The notes under the pieces are model-generated. The model saw only the letters and a list, made by a program, of their open reading frames with translations, made no database searches and was not told the origin of the DNA. DNA of 64,000 nucleotides from contig BGKB01000125.1 of assembly GCA_003116975.1 (NCBI GenBank), forward strand, positions 124,001 through 188,000, written 5' to 3'. Position 1 is the first letter of the stretch, and every line of letters begins with the position of its first letter. The stretch comes from Aurantiochytrium sp. KH105. Taxonomy: Eukaryota; Sar; Bigyra; Thraustochytrida; Thraustochytriidae. The translations under genes were made by a program, and so were the position numbers. Positions 30,519-40,475 of the stretch are shown here, in pieces.

Positions 30519-32202
30519 CACGAATGAAGCAATCAATGAACGAATGACTGGTCGAACGGGAGTTGGGTAGTAGTACAGCAGCGCACGGCTGAAGAAAGAA
30601 AGAAAGAAAGGAAGAAAGAAGATGGAAACAAGCCAACCATCGACGGACCCGCGTGCCGCCCTCCCTGCAGGGCCGGGCGCGTGGTCTCCGCCGCGACTTC
30701 GAGCAGGAAGCTCGGCGACTGCAACCTCGCGTGCCGTGGCCGTCGACCGCGGCTCGCCGCGCCACGCGGCAGAAGCGACCGAGCTTGCAACGCGTGGTTG
30801 GTTGGGTTTCTTTCGTGGCCAGCGTCGCGTCGCGAATCCTGCTTTCGGAGGGCGGCAGAGAGAAAGGAAATCTTTCCTTCCTTCGATCGATCCTGCTTTT
30901 CCTTTTATTTCACTCTCGGCACCTTCCACCCCTCTCCCCGCAGCGCCTTAATCTCGACTTTGTTTACCCGCAGACGGTTGGCGGGGGTTAGCAGGGATGT
31001 GGGGAAGGGGAAAGGAGAGCTAGCTGGAGAAAGAGGAGGGAAAGAGGGTGTCTCCACTGGAAAAGGCGCCGACGCGCTGGCTTCGTGATGCGCGTGCCCA
31101 CCGGGACAGAGCCTGCACTGTGGCGCGATCCCTATACCTTATTCACTGTGCTCAATTCAGCCACATCTCCTTCCCTTATTCTTCCTTTGTGGGTCGACTA
31201 AACACGTCTCCACTGTCAGATGCGGGGCAGCTTAGAGGGTGCGGCCAATAAGGCCAGTACCCCCATATAAATCACCCACTTCCTCCTCCGCGTTCGTATT
31301 TCCCGCCGCCCTATTTTAAGGCGGCTCCGTGCTGGGACGCCCCGCAGCACGGCATGTTGCGTTCTCCCTCTCCCCCCTCACCCCTTCGACTTCCATTCCG
31401 GCCGGCAAATCAACTTTTCCCCCCTTTCCACCCCCCCCTGCCGTGCTGGCCGAGAGAGAAAGAAGAAAGAAAAGCAATCGATCGATCGCTCCATCTCCCC
31501 CTCTCTCCAAACAAACCCGCGCGCGACTGCGCTTTCCGCCCCACCGTGCCGCGCCCCTCCCGTGCTGGCGACCCCCGTTGGGACGCGCGCTCGCCGCACC
31601 AGGCTCCGGGCCGGGCCGCTTGGCGCGCGATTCAGAGCGGCACGAGGTGCTGCTGCGTTCAATTCGGGTCCCTCGAAGATCGCTCGTCTTCCTTCCTTTC
31701 TTTCATGCTTTCATTCTTTCTTCTTTGCTTTGGTCTTGTCTTGTCTTGTCTTGTCTTGTCTTGTCTTGGTCGCGCACAAGTTTCAAGCAGTCGAGCGAGG
31801 ATCTTCCCCGCCGTGGCATCTGCTGATGGCCACGCTGACGCGGACCGCCGCGTTTCTTGGCCGGACGAGTGTCTGCGTCTGCGTCTGCGTCTGCGTCCCG
31901 CGACCATCCGTTGCTCGGGCCCGCGCGGCTGCGGCGCTTCGAGCGCTCGCCGCGAGGCACGTCATCCACCATGGCCATCCATCCGCCATCCACGCGCCGG
32001 CCCCACAGTCGCCATTCTGCACTTGCACGGCCTATTCCCCACTTGCGCGGGCCGCTTTGTTCCACTTCTGCGCGCCGGACTTCTTCCGCTCCTCTTCCTT
32101 TCCGGGCGCCGCCTCTTCCTTTTCCGCGCTTCCTCTTCCTTTTCTCAAACGTCTCCTTTTTCATCGCGCTCCTGCCCTCGCCGCCGCCGCCTTCACGCGG
32201 CG

Positions 32203-32286
32203 CTCTCGTCTCGTCTCGTCTCGTCTCGTTTCGACTCGACTCGTCTCGACTCGTCTCGGCTCGACTCGCGTCGACTCGACTCGCCC
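32203..32286. repeat. Pentanucleotide array (CGTCT / CGACT)
   Basis: Tandem 5-bp units alternate between tctcg and actcg forms. A similar array, on the opposite strand, lies at 54486-54668. Confidence 0.85.
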
Positions 32287-33458
32287 GGCTTCATCGCCTT
32301 CCTCGATCTGCAGCTGCGCCGCTGCCGCTTGCAAGTTTTTTTTTGGTCATGGTCGGTTGGTCCTGCTTTCGAGTAAGCGCGTTCCAGCTCAAGTTGGGGC
32401 AGCGGTTTCTGCCCCTGCTCGCCGAATCCGCCTCGTGCCCGCGAGCTGCGCTGCTCGTGCTCGCTCCAAGACCGGTCTCGCGCCGACTTGCGCTTTCGCA
32501 TGGCACGCTCGCAGCCGCTCCGCGCGTCTTGAGCATGATGGCATGCCGACGGTTGGCTCGTCAGAGGCCACGGAGCAGGGCTGGCTGGCAGGCAGGCTGG
32601 ACCGGGACGGTCGACATGTGAAATCCAGGCTGTTCAGGAGCCGGGGCCGAAACGTGCGCGCGTGCGTGCGTACGTGCGTGCGTGCGTCTGCGTGTCGCAG
32701 GCGACGATGTCGGTCCGGACGAAGGAATGAGGGAGAGATGAGATTAAGCCCAGGGCGAAGGAAGGAATACAATGATCGTCATCAGCAGCTGCAGCGCCAT
32801 GGATGAAGTGAAAAGAGAGGTTGTAGAAAAAGGATGGCATCCTCACTTGTTTGCAACCGCCGTGCTGCTCGTCGCAGTCGGTTCAAAGAGGTAATCAGGG
32901 AAGATTGTGTTCGATACACCGACCAAATGGTCCACTGAGCGTTGATCGTCTGTGTGCTTCAAGATCTCATCAAGATCTCGGCGAGAAGTTTAGCTACGTT
33001 CTAGTCTCACAACACTAAAAATGTGTTCATGAAATCACTTGCAGCAGCTGCAGCTGCTGTTGCAGCAAGCATGTCTGTCATATGACATTAGACGCACTGC
33101 ACACACTGACGGAAGCGGTATTCAAGGTTCTCTCTCCACTGGGATTTTCACAAGTGTAGCAAAATCTCGCCAAAGTCCCAGGTTTCTCTCATATTTCGAC
33201 CATTGGCGGCATCCACAAGGACGACTGATCTTAGCTGTAGCCATCCTAGTTTGGTAGAAGTGGCAACGCAAACAACAAGAAGCCTGTCTCAAGGTGCCAT
33301 GCTTTGCTATGGTAATTTTTATTTTTTTATGGACGAATAAAAACGTTTTTTACAGCAGCAGGAGCACCAGCCGCCAGCAGCAGCATCTCATCGTGCGACA
33401 ATTCTGCCTCTTTGCGTGCGTGCGTGGGTGCGTGCGTGCGAGTGAGTCCGCGTCGAAG

Positions 33459-34319
33459 ATGCCGCCAACGCCGCTTCCATGGACCTGCGTAGCCCGCGGC
33501 GTCGGCAAAGGGCGATTCGCTTTGGTGGCCGGCCTTAACGTTCTCGAGGACGATGTCAAGCTCGTGAGGGAGACGGCCAGCGCCGTCGCCGAAGCCGCGC
33601 GAGAGGCGGGCCTCGGTCAGGTCGTCTTCAAGGCCTCGTGGGACAAGGCCAACCGCACGAGCGCCTCGAGCTTTCGCGGACCTGGCCTTCAACGTGGTCT
33701 CGAGCTCCTCGCCGAAGCCAAAGACGCCTCCGGCCTCCCCGTCGTCACAGACGTTCACGAGACATCCCACGTGGACGCCGTAGCCGAGGTGGCCGATGTT
33801 TTGCAAATTCCATCCTTTTTGTGCCGTCAAACAGATCTCCTCTCCGCAGCGGCGCGCACGGGTCGAGGCGTGCACATAAAGCGCGGCCAAATGGTCGGCC
33901 CAGGCGTCATGGGTCACGCCGTGGAAAAGTGCCGCCTCGCGGGCAATGATCAGGTCGCCGTGTGCGAGCGCGGGATCATGCTCGGTCTCGACCAACTCGC
34001 CTTTGATCCTCGCCAGGTGATCTACCTGCAGCGAGCCTGTGGACCCGAGGTACCCGTTCTTGTTGATGCAACGCACGCGTGCCAAGCGCCACCTTCGGGA
34101 AGTGCAGGAAAAAGTGGCGGCGATCGCTCGCTTGTTGCCATCACTGCACGCGCGGCCATTGCCGCTGGCGCGGATGGAGTCTTTCTCGAGGTCCACCCGG
34201 GAAACGCGCCCTGCGATCCAGCTGTGCAGCTTCATCCGCGCGAGCTCTTGCCACTTTTGCAAACGCTCAACGCCATTGCTGCGGCCGTAGACTCTCCCTC
34301 TTCCCCTGCGGCGCCTTGA
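33459..34319 (+). CDS. kdsA: 3-deoxy-D-manno-octulosonate 8-phosphate synthase
   Basis: 286 aa. It condenses phosphoenolpyruvate with arabinose-5-phosphate to Kdo-8-phosphate, the first committed step to Kdo. Start MPPTPLPWTCVARG; no targeting peptide is obvious. Family motifs in order: LVAGLNVLED (22-31), FKASWDKANRTSASSFRGPG (57-76), PVVTDVHE (94-101), LQIPSFLCRQTDL (115-127), HIKRGQMVGPGVM (139-151), VCERGIMLGLDQL (168-180), LVDATHACQAP (201-211) and FLEVHPG (242-248). Asn27 occupies the position that is Cys in metal-dependent enzymes, so this is the metal-independent class, as in E. coli and plants. Kdo is known in bacteria, plants and some algae. It converges with the RDM1-like gene, 58 bp away. 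Confidence 0.9.
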   Translation: MPPTPLPWTCVARGVGKGRFALVAGLNVLEDDVKLVRETASAVAEAAREAGLGQVVFKASWDKANRTSASSFRGPGLQRGLELLAEAKDASGLPVVTDVHETSHVDAVAEVADVLQIPSFLCRQTDLLSAAARTGRGVHIKRGQMVGPGVMGHAVEKCRLAGNDQVAVCERGIMLGLDQLAFDPRQVIYLQRACGPEVPVLVDATHACQAPPSGSAGKSGGDRSLVAITARAAIAAGADGVFLEVHPGNAPCDPAVQLHPRELLPLLQTLNAIAAAVDSPSSPAAP

Positions 34320-34377
34320 GCTTTTCTTTTTGGTTCTTCTTTTACAAGAGAAAGGACTCTCAATGACATGCACTCAC

Positions 34378-35280
34378 TCACGCCTCGCGATAGACTGCCA
34401 CGAGCTCGCGAATCCGATTCCGCGGAAGTGCACGCGTAACGAGACGTATCTGCAAAAAGCAGGCGACACGGGCTACGTTAAAGGTATTGTGCATGGCCTC
34501 GCCAAGGTGGCGGAAATGTCGCGGTGGGACCCGTGCCGCCTCGAGATCCTTGCGGAGAGCTTCGCGTTGCGTCTCGTCGAGTGTCACGACCGCAGGCGCT
34601 GCCCCGAGGACATTTTCCTCGCCATCCTCGTAGATGGAGAACCCGGTGCCGACGACGCGTAGTCCATGCATTGGCAGCTCGAGGATTGCTCGTGTTCGCA
34701 GCACAACGCGGCCATCATCATCAAGACGCAAGAGGGCCACGGGTCGTGGCTCTGCCGTGAGTTTGTAGCGTCCAATCATCTTGTCCAGCACAACGCAACA
34801 CTTGCCGACTGGCATGGGCACGCGCGGGTTCGCACGATCTTCGGGCCGAGATTCGCGCACAGAGAACTCTCGTTGTCCGCGATGGTGGGTCTGGAGTTTG
34901 CGCGCCGCCTCCGCATCTGACGCAAAGTAAAACCGCACAAGCGCCACCTTCTCGTGGACCACTCTGACACTGTACACCAGTCCAAACGATGAAAAGTAGT
35001 TCATAAGCCACGACTGCACGTCATCTTCCTCGAGCCGCCTGTTCGTGTCCTCCTCCTCCTCGTCGTCATCCTCCGCGTCCTTGTCGTCGTCGTCGTCGTC
35101 GTTGTCGTCTGCATCCTTTTCGACCTTGACCGTGGGCTTGGGCCTTGATCGGGCGCCCGGCAACGGGCTCACAACGACCGTATGCGTAAGATCAGGGGTC
35201 CAAAAGTCCACCACCTCGTGCCGGCCGACGCACAGCTGCTGCGGCTCGCGCTCGCCGCCCTCCGGCTGTCTGCACTCCAT
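34378..35280 (-). CDS. RDM1-like protein (RRM plus Rad52-motif region)
   Basis: 300 aa from the ATG at 35280 (MECRQPEGGE). The frame continues upstream only to a TTG. After a strongly acidic linker (about 55-85, DDNDDDDDDKDAEDDDEEEE) comes an RRM-like fold: VQSWLMNYFSSFGLVYSVRV, then VALVRFYFASDAEAARKLQT. The following KCCVVLDKMIGRYKL and GFSIYEDGEENVLG segments match in order the C-terminal part of RAD52 motif-containing protein 1 (NYYFGFNG and downstream motifs), a protein implicated in the DNA-damage response. The match is by motif order only; an unrelated RRM protein is the alternative. Confidence 0.6.
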   Translation of the reverse strand: MECRQPEGGEREPQQLCVGRHEVVDFWTPDLTHTVVVSPLPGARSRPKPTVKVEKDADDNDDDDDDKDAEDDDEEEEDTNRRLEEDDVQSWLMNYFSSFGLVYSVRVVHEKVALVRFYFASDAEAARKLQTHHRGQREFSVRESRPEDRANPRVPMPVGKCCVVLDKMIGRYKLTAEPRPVALLRLDDDGRVVLRTRAILELPMHGLRVVGTGFSIYEDGEENVLGAAPAVVTLDETQREALRKDLEAARVPPRHFRHLGEAMHNTFNVARVACFLQIRLVTRALPRNRIRELVAVYREA

Positions 35281-35824
35281 CGCGCTCGCGTCTCTGCGCT
35301 CCTGCCTCTCCTGTTGCAAATTTGAGCCACGGAACTGACCAACAATGCGTTGCGCTGCGATGCGTTGCGCTCATTTTTTTCCCATCACCTTTCCGTGCTG
35401 GAGGTCCTGGCTGCTGCAGCTGCTGCTGCTGATATTACTTTCGTGTAATTTGATCATTGATCATGTTGGGTCCGAGTATGGAGCAAGACTTGAGGCGACG
35501 AGCGAACGTAGCAGTAGACAGACAGACGAAAGTTCATTTTTGCATTCGAACAGGCATCACAGTCAGGTCATTCATGCATAGTCTCAGTTGACAGCTGGAA
35601 GTCATCAAGCATAATTTGAAGCCATGAATTGTAAATAATGGCCAAGGCAAACGTCGGTCACCTTTGTCATTTCGCACACAACGTTCGTTCGCAACGCCAA
35701 GATTATTCCCTTCACACATCAGTCAATCAAGCACTTTGTCATTCGTTCGTTCAAGGGCCCGACTCACATCGGGTCGATAAAATAGTTTACTACTAAGCTT
35801 CAGCTATTCTTGTTTGCTTTCTTC
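35281..35824. other. Intergenic region
   Basis: 544 bp upstream of the RDM1-like gene and downstream of the next minus-strand gene. It contains tgcgttgcgctgcgatgcg (about 35346-35370) and gctgctgctgct repeats. No gene was seen. Confidence 0.5.
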
Positions 35825-36439
35825 TTACTGGAGAGTAGCGGCGGCCTCCTTGGCGGCGTGCTCCTTGTCAAGAGGATCGTTGAGGTAGTTGCCCTCCTTG
35901 CCGTCGGCGCCGTCGGCCATGGCCTTCTTGGCGGCATCAACCTTGTCGCTGTCGGGGGCGCCCGAGGGCACCGAGGGCTTGACGCCCTGCATGAGCGTGG
36001 CCTTGTCGCCAGCGACAGCGCGCTTGCGCTCCTTCTCCTGCTGTGCCTCCTCGAGCTCCTTGATCTGCGAGTCGAGAGCCTGGGGCTCGCCCTTGAAGGT
36101 GTCCTTCTCCTGCACATTCTCGGGCTTGACGGTCTCGGGGAAGGCGCGCGCTGTGTCGTCGGCGGGGAGGGTCTCGAGGATCTTCTTCTTGTCGCCCACG
36201 GGCGCGTTGCGGTCGGCGGCACTCTGCGCAAGGGATCCCTCCTCGCGCTTGCTGCCCTCGTTCTCGAGCGCCTGCGTCTCCACAAAGTCCGTGGTGCCGG
36301 CAAGCTGATCCTCGGCCAGCTGTGCGGCGCCGGCCTTGCTGTTCTTCATGTGGCCCGTCTGCGACGCCACGATGTCCTTCTGCGCGGCCATCTCGTCCGC
36401 CTTGGCGCCAAGCTGCGCGTTCTCCTCGGCGTAGCCCAT
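35825..36439 (-). CDS. Hydrophilic Ala/Glu/Lys-rich protein
   Basis: 204 aa from the ATG at 36439 (MGYAEENAQLGAKADEMAAQ). Upstream codons in the same frame are basic and low-complexity and were left out. The protein lacks hydrophobic segments and Cys. It is helical-looking, with blocks such as FVETQALENEGSKREEGSLA, LDSQIKELEEAQQEKERKRA and DKEHAAKEAAATLQ. Composition resembles LEA-type or other disordered stress proteins, but there is no diagnostic repeat. Codon use is clearly coding (third positions G/C). Function unknown. Confidence 0.65.
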   Translation of the reverse strand: MGYAEENAQLGAKADEMAAQKDIVASQTGHMKNSKAGAAQLAEDQLAGTTDFVETQALENEGSKREEGSLAQSAADRNAPVGDKKKILETLPADDTARAFPETVKPENVQEKDTFKGEPQALDSQIKELEEAQQEKERKRAVAGDKATLMQGVKPSVPSGAPDSDKVDAAKKAMADGADGKEGNYLNDPLDKEHAAKEAAATLQ

Positions 36440-37373
36440 GATCTCTCCTTCTTCCTCCTCTTCTTCTCTTTCTACGACGGCGGCGGCGGCGACGTGCTTG
36501 CTGTTGCTAGCTCGCTTGCTCTTGGCTTCTTTTCGAGTTCTGGATTGCGATTCTGGTTTGCTGCTCCCGCGACGCGCAGCCAGACCGGTGCGGCCGCCGC
36601 CCCTCGCAGCCAGCAGGCTGAGGCCCATGTGCCGCAATTGGAACCGTGCCCGCGACTCTCAGCCTGACCCCGCTGCCGGTAGCGCAGCTCCTCCCGAAGC
36701 GAAGCGTCCGGAATCTCGCCCTCTCCAGCATGTCTGCGTGCGTGCGTGGGAGCGTGCGTGGGAGCGTGCGCGTGCGCGTGCGTGCCTCAAAACATGCACG
36801 AATGCTACTGCTGCTGCAGCTGCAGCTGCTGCTCCTCGTGGTCGTCATTCGCCACGCGGCGAGATTATGGATGAGCCTGCTTGCAGCATCCTCGCATTCT
36901 CGCCCTCACGCTAAACGGGCCTCGCCTCCTCTGCCTCCATCTCTGCTTCCCTTCCCGACTTCGCGCCCCCGCGACCGTGAGGCGCTGCCCGCCCGAGCGT
37001 TGTCGCGCACCGCCTCGGCAAACCTCGTGCGCCATGTCTCCCTCGTTCCCGCGCTCCAGGCCCTCCCAGCCCAGACGAGAAAAGCAAGCAAGCAAGCGAG
37101 CAAGCGAGCAAGCAAGCTCGTATCTACACTACACGCTCCCGCCGCCGCCGACGCTGCGCAAAGCGCTCGCTCGCTCGCTCGCTCGCCCGCGCACGGGGCC
37201 CGGCTCCGCCTCGAAGCTCTGCGCGCTTGTTCTGCAGCTGCCAGCGTGCGCTTGTTCTGGCTGCTGCTTTGGCGAGGGGCGCATCGAGGTGGGACGCTTT
37301 CTTCTGTTCTTTCTCTCCGTACTGCCCCGCGCGCGCGTTCTCGCGTGAGCCTCGCGAGCGAGCCGAAGCGCGC

Positions 37374-37434
<61 letters not shown>

Positions 37435-37695
37435 CCGAGGCCGGCAGCGGCCACGCCCCGCGGCGCGACGCAGCTCTGCTGAGCGGAGGCCGGAGGCGCG
37501 GAGTCTCGCGAGCAAGGGCGAGCTGCAGGCTGGTGTGGCTGGCGCGTCCCAAGTATCGCGACGAGGAGAAGCGAGGGGTCCCCGGAGACAGGATTGGGGA
37601 CACCAGTGTGTACTTTGGGTTTGTCAGCTTGCAGCTTGCAGCTGGTGATGGAGGATACGCGAGAGCGAGCTCGATGTGCTGTCCGCAGCCGTCCG
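36440..37695. other. Gene-free 1.25-kb region with tetranucleotide repeats
   Basis: Contains (tgcg)n at about 36735-36785, (gcaa/gcga)n at about 37083-37115, (gctc)n at about 37165-37190 and a (TGCC)n array at 37376-37436. Frames here on both strands are repeat translations. No gene was recognised. Confidence 0.5.
37376..37436. repeat. (TGCC)n microsatellite
   Basis: About 15 copies of tgcc. Confidence 0.95.
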
Positions 37696-38811
37696 TCAGA
37701 CAGAGGCATTTGCGTCAGGAGTTGCGACGAGCGCCTTGGCCTGGTCTCCAGCCTTTCGACGCATGCGGCGGGCCCGTCGCACATATAAGACGACGGCGAT
37801 CACGATGACGCAAAGGGACAGGACCACAGCGGAGACAGCCAGCTTGAAGGTGAGATCGCAATGCCCCTCGCTGCTCGCGGATACCTGGATCGACTGCAAG
37901 GATGGTACCTGGGACCGGAGCAGAGACTCGTACGTTGAAACGCGCGTGAAAACGTCGGGGAGCGAGGTGTCGCAGTCGGCAGAAAAGGACGTGATCCCGA
38001 TCTGGACGTAGCTTCCCGAGGTCGCAGTTGCAGACGTGTCGCTCTCGTCTGCTCCCGACTCGACGTACATTAGCAACGGGCCGCCCGAATCACCATAACA
38101 AATGCTGACCCCGTCCGCGCCCGCGCAAATGTGCCAGTCCTCGCGAAGGTCCACCGACGTGCGAAAGAACTCGTGCGAGCACTGGGCGAGGCACATGGTC
38201 GACGTGTTCGCTGCGTAAAGAGATCGAGACTCCGTCGTGGATTCCGGACTCAATACGCCCCAGCCCGCCATCGTTGCGGTGACGCCGTAGCCGATCGAGG
38301 AGTTCGCCGTGGGTAAAAGCACCGGGTCAAACGAAAGCTCTGTCCCGGCGTCGAGAGACAAGCGCACGAGACCGACATCGTTCTGGAGGCCTCCATTGTT
38401 GTCCGTATTATCTACAAAGCCGTCGTGTATGTAGTACTGGCTCGAGTACAGTGGGCCGATCTCGCCGGCGCTGGACTGAAAAAGGGTTTCGCGCAAAAAG
38501 TAGGCCTCGATGCTGCTCGGGCTGTCCGCCAAGCAATGCGCGGCGGTGAGCACCATCACGTCGTCGCCGTCGCGCCCGATGTAGGTGCCCCCGCACGCCG
38601 ACGACTGCGAGCTCGACGTCACGACGAGCGACGCCAGGAACGGGAAGTCGGCCGTCTCCGACGCGACGCCGTTCACGACCCTCGCCGTGGACCCGGCCGC
38701 CGCCGCCGTCGTCGCCGCCTCCGCGGCAGCGCCAGCATCGTCCGCGGCAGCGCCAGCATCGTCCGCGGCAGCGGGCGCCTCCGCGACGGGCTCCAGCGCG
38801 CGCCAGCCCAT
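37696..38811 (-). CDS. Membrane-anchored trypsin-fold serine protease
   Basis: 371 aa. S1A (chymotrypsin-fold) endopeptidase. RVVNG at 44-48 is the activation site. The triad is H92 (TAAHC), D145 (QNDVGLVRL) and S242 (CYGDSGGP). Residues before the catalytic loop read VSICYGDS, placing Ser at the specificity position (189 in chymotrypsin numbering), so a chymotrypsin-like rather than trypsin-like preference is likely. MAGWG and DVFTRVS elements are intact. A transmembrane helix at about 323-344 is followed by a basic cytosolic tail (RRARRMRRK). The N-terminal 43 residues are Ala/Asp-rich and do not form a signal peptide, so a 5' exon encoding one probably lies upstream (38812-39120) but was not identified. 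Confidence 0.9.
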   Translation of the reverse strand: MGWRALEPVAEAPAAADDAGAAADDAGAAAEAATTAAAAGSTARVVNGVASETADFPFLASLVVTSSSQSSACGGTYIGRDGDDVMVLTAAHCLADSPSSIEAYFLRETLFQSSAGEIGPLYSSQYYIHDGFVDNTDNNGGLQNDVGLVRLSLDAGTELSFDPVLLPTANSSIGYGVTATMAGWGVLSPESTTESRSLYAANTSTMCLAQCSHEFFRTSVDLREDWHICAGADGVSICYGDSGGPLLMYVESGADESDTSATATSGSYVQIGITSFSADCDTSLPDVFTRVSTYESLLRSQVPSLQSIQVSASSEGHCDLTFKLAVSAVVLSLCVIVIAVVLYVRRARRMRRKAGDQAKALVATPDANASV

Positions 38812-39536
38812 GCCGGGCCGCGCGCTATTCCGGGACTGCGCTGGCGCCTTCCCTGCCTGCTACAGAGCGCGCGCACAGGCAGGCAGCCCCTGCACACGCG
38901 CACAGCCGAAACAAGAGACAAACAAACAAGGGGGAAACAAGGAGTCCGACTCGACGCGACTCGAGCTGCACAAGGCCGAGCTGCACGCCGCGGCCATGTC
39001 GCGCCGCGCGCCGCTGCCGCTGCTGACTTTCGACTGCGACTGGAAAGCTAGCGGCGGGAGCAAGCTAGCGAGCTGGCAAGCTAGCAAGCGAGCGAGCGAG
39101 CGAGCGAGCGAGCGAGGCAAGCACGACGTGGCGCGCGCAGTGGAATGGATGACGAAACACGCATGGAAGTCACGGCGGTATAAGCTAGGCCTAGGCCTAG
39201 GGCTGGGCCTAGCTAGCTAGGTAGCTAGCTAGCAAGAAGTGTGCGCTGCACGCGCTGCGGCGGCAGTGAATCGATTGTGATCGATTGATTGATCGACACG
39301 GGGATTGATCGACTCGTCGAAGAGGGACGTGGTCGTCATGGGTCTGCAAGGCCTTCTGGGAGAGCGAGGTCGATCGTTGGTACGTTTCTACGCTCACTAT
39401 ACCTTCGACCTCCGATTACCCGTCGGTCGACAAGCTTTGTCCGTCGTCGGCCCGCGTGGCTGGCCCGCTGCGCTGGCTAGCGTTAGTTGCTGGCAGGAAA
39501 GCCTAGCGGGAAAGTCTGCCTTTGTTGGCTGCCCCC
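38812..39536. other. Intergenic region with AGCT-type repeats
   Basis: Contains (gcga)n at about 39080-39115, ggcctaggcctagggc repeats and gctagctag runs at about 39185-39235. No gene was recognised, except a possible first exon of the serine protease. Confidence 0.4.
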
Positions 39537-39540
39537 ATAA

Positions 39541-40367
39541 CCCTGGCTAGCCACATAAAACGGGACGAAATTGGGACGAAATCTCTGCTCACGTTATCCG
39601 TCTGGGCATGGTCAGATCTACACCGCGTGTTATGAAATTAAGCGCAAAGCTAGGTTTCCGTGTCTAGATTACTATACCAAAGTTTGAGATTCTGAAAAGT
39701 GTTTTTGATTGAGATTTAGATGAAAGACTGATTTGGCGGCTGCGCGTATAAAGTGGTCTATTTGGTCAGAATAGGTCTCGTCCCGAAAAACGGGACGAAA
39801 TTAATTAAGGCTAATATGAATAAGACCCTCTTACGGGAGTTTCGTGTAGTAAATTCAAAAATTGCGTTGCGCTCGGAGAATTTATTGCTGGGGCGCTCGC
39901 TCGTCACCATCCTCAGAGGCATGCGTCATGGCGTGGACGAGCTTGCGCTGCCGACCACAGCGCGAAGAAGGATGATGCGAGAACAGCTGCGGCACGTCTG
40001 CTGGGTGATCTCGTCGTTGCGCGTCGCAACGCGCCGCCAAGGTAAGGCAATGCAGCCGTCGCAGCTATCAACGAAGAGCGGTGGTTAGGCTCCCGCTACA
40101 ATGCCAACAAGTACCCACTTTGCAGATCAAGCATGATCATGTCCACCGGATGAATCTCCCCGAAAACTTGCATAGCGACGGAGGGGTATCGTGGGAATAA
40201 CCATGCCAACGCGCGAGATTTGAATTTGATTTGGGGTATTTCTTTCAATGACTTTTCTGATTTTTAGATATTTCGTCCCGTTTTTCGGGCCGAGACTACA
40301 CCCCGTTTCGGCAAAACTATTTCGCCGATGATTTCGTCCCGAAAAACGGGACGAAATTTAGCCAGGG
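39541..40367. mobile_element. Non-autonomous DNA transposon (MITE-like, possibly piggyBac-type)
   Basis: 827 bp, AT-richer than its flanks. It begins CCCTGGCTA (39541-39549) and ends with the exact inverse TAGCCAGGG (40359-40367). Both sides are flanked by ATAA (39537-39540 and 40368-40371), a 4-bp target duplication. Subterminal and internal copies of a palindromic motif recur: cgggacgaaa near 39561 and 39573, cgtcccgaaaaacgggacga at 39779-39798, tttcgtcccg at 40271, and a perfect hairpin tttcgtcccg-aaaaa-cgggacgaaa at 40332-40356. CCCT...AGGG termini with TTAA-like duplications are typical of piggyBac elements; ATAA would be a non-canonical site. No transposase is present; the only frame (39753-40088, 111 aa) is unrecognised. 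Confidence 0.7.
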
Positions 40368-40475
40368 ATAACGCACCCGCTTGTTTTGTTTTATTTTATA
40401 CCTCGATTGGTTGCTTCTTACTGCATTTTAGAAAATGTGCAAAATGACCAAGAAGTCGCGCACGGGGTCGGCCGC

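Larger units (their letters stand above)
30106..33458. other. 3.35-kb gene-free, repeat-rich region
   Basis: No convincing gene. Contents: (TCTA)n at 30444-30518; purine tract aaagaaagaaag near 30595; pyrimidine-rich DNA from 31340 to 32200; (CTTGT)n at 31734-31769; a CGACT/CGTCT pentanucleotide array at about 32203-32286; (cgtg)n at about 32655-32690 and 33414-33442. A TATA-like atataaat is at 31265. Long frames on the plus strand here (such as 31354-32376 and 31562-32806) are translations of repeats. DNA from 32840 to 33300 is AT-richer and shows nothing recognisable. Confidence 0.6.

Noticed and set aside
31354-32806. Long plus-strand frames (340 and 414 aa)
   Set aside because: They translate pyrimidine-rich and pentanucleotide repeats (SRLVSTRLVS, VCVCVCVC) and overlap each other in different frames.
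36646-37784. Frames on both strands (278 and 292 aa)
   Set aside because: They run through (tgcc)n, (gctc)n and (tgcg)n arrays; no domain.
39753-40088. 111-aa frame inside the transposon as a transposase
   Set aside because: Too short and no DDE-type motif or other similarity.
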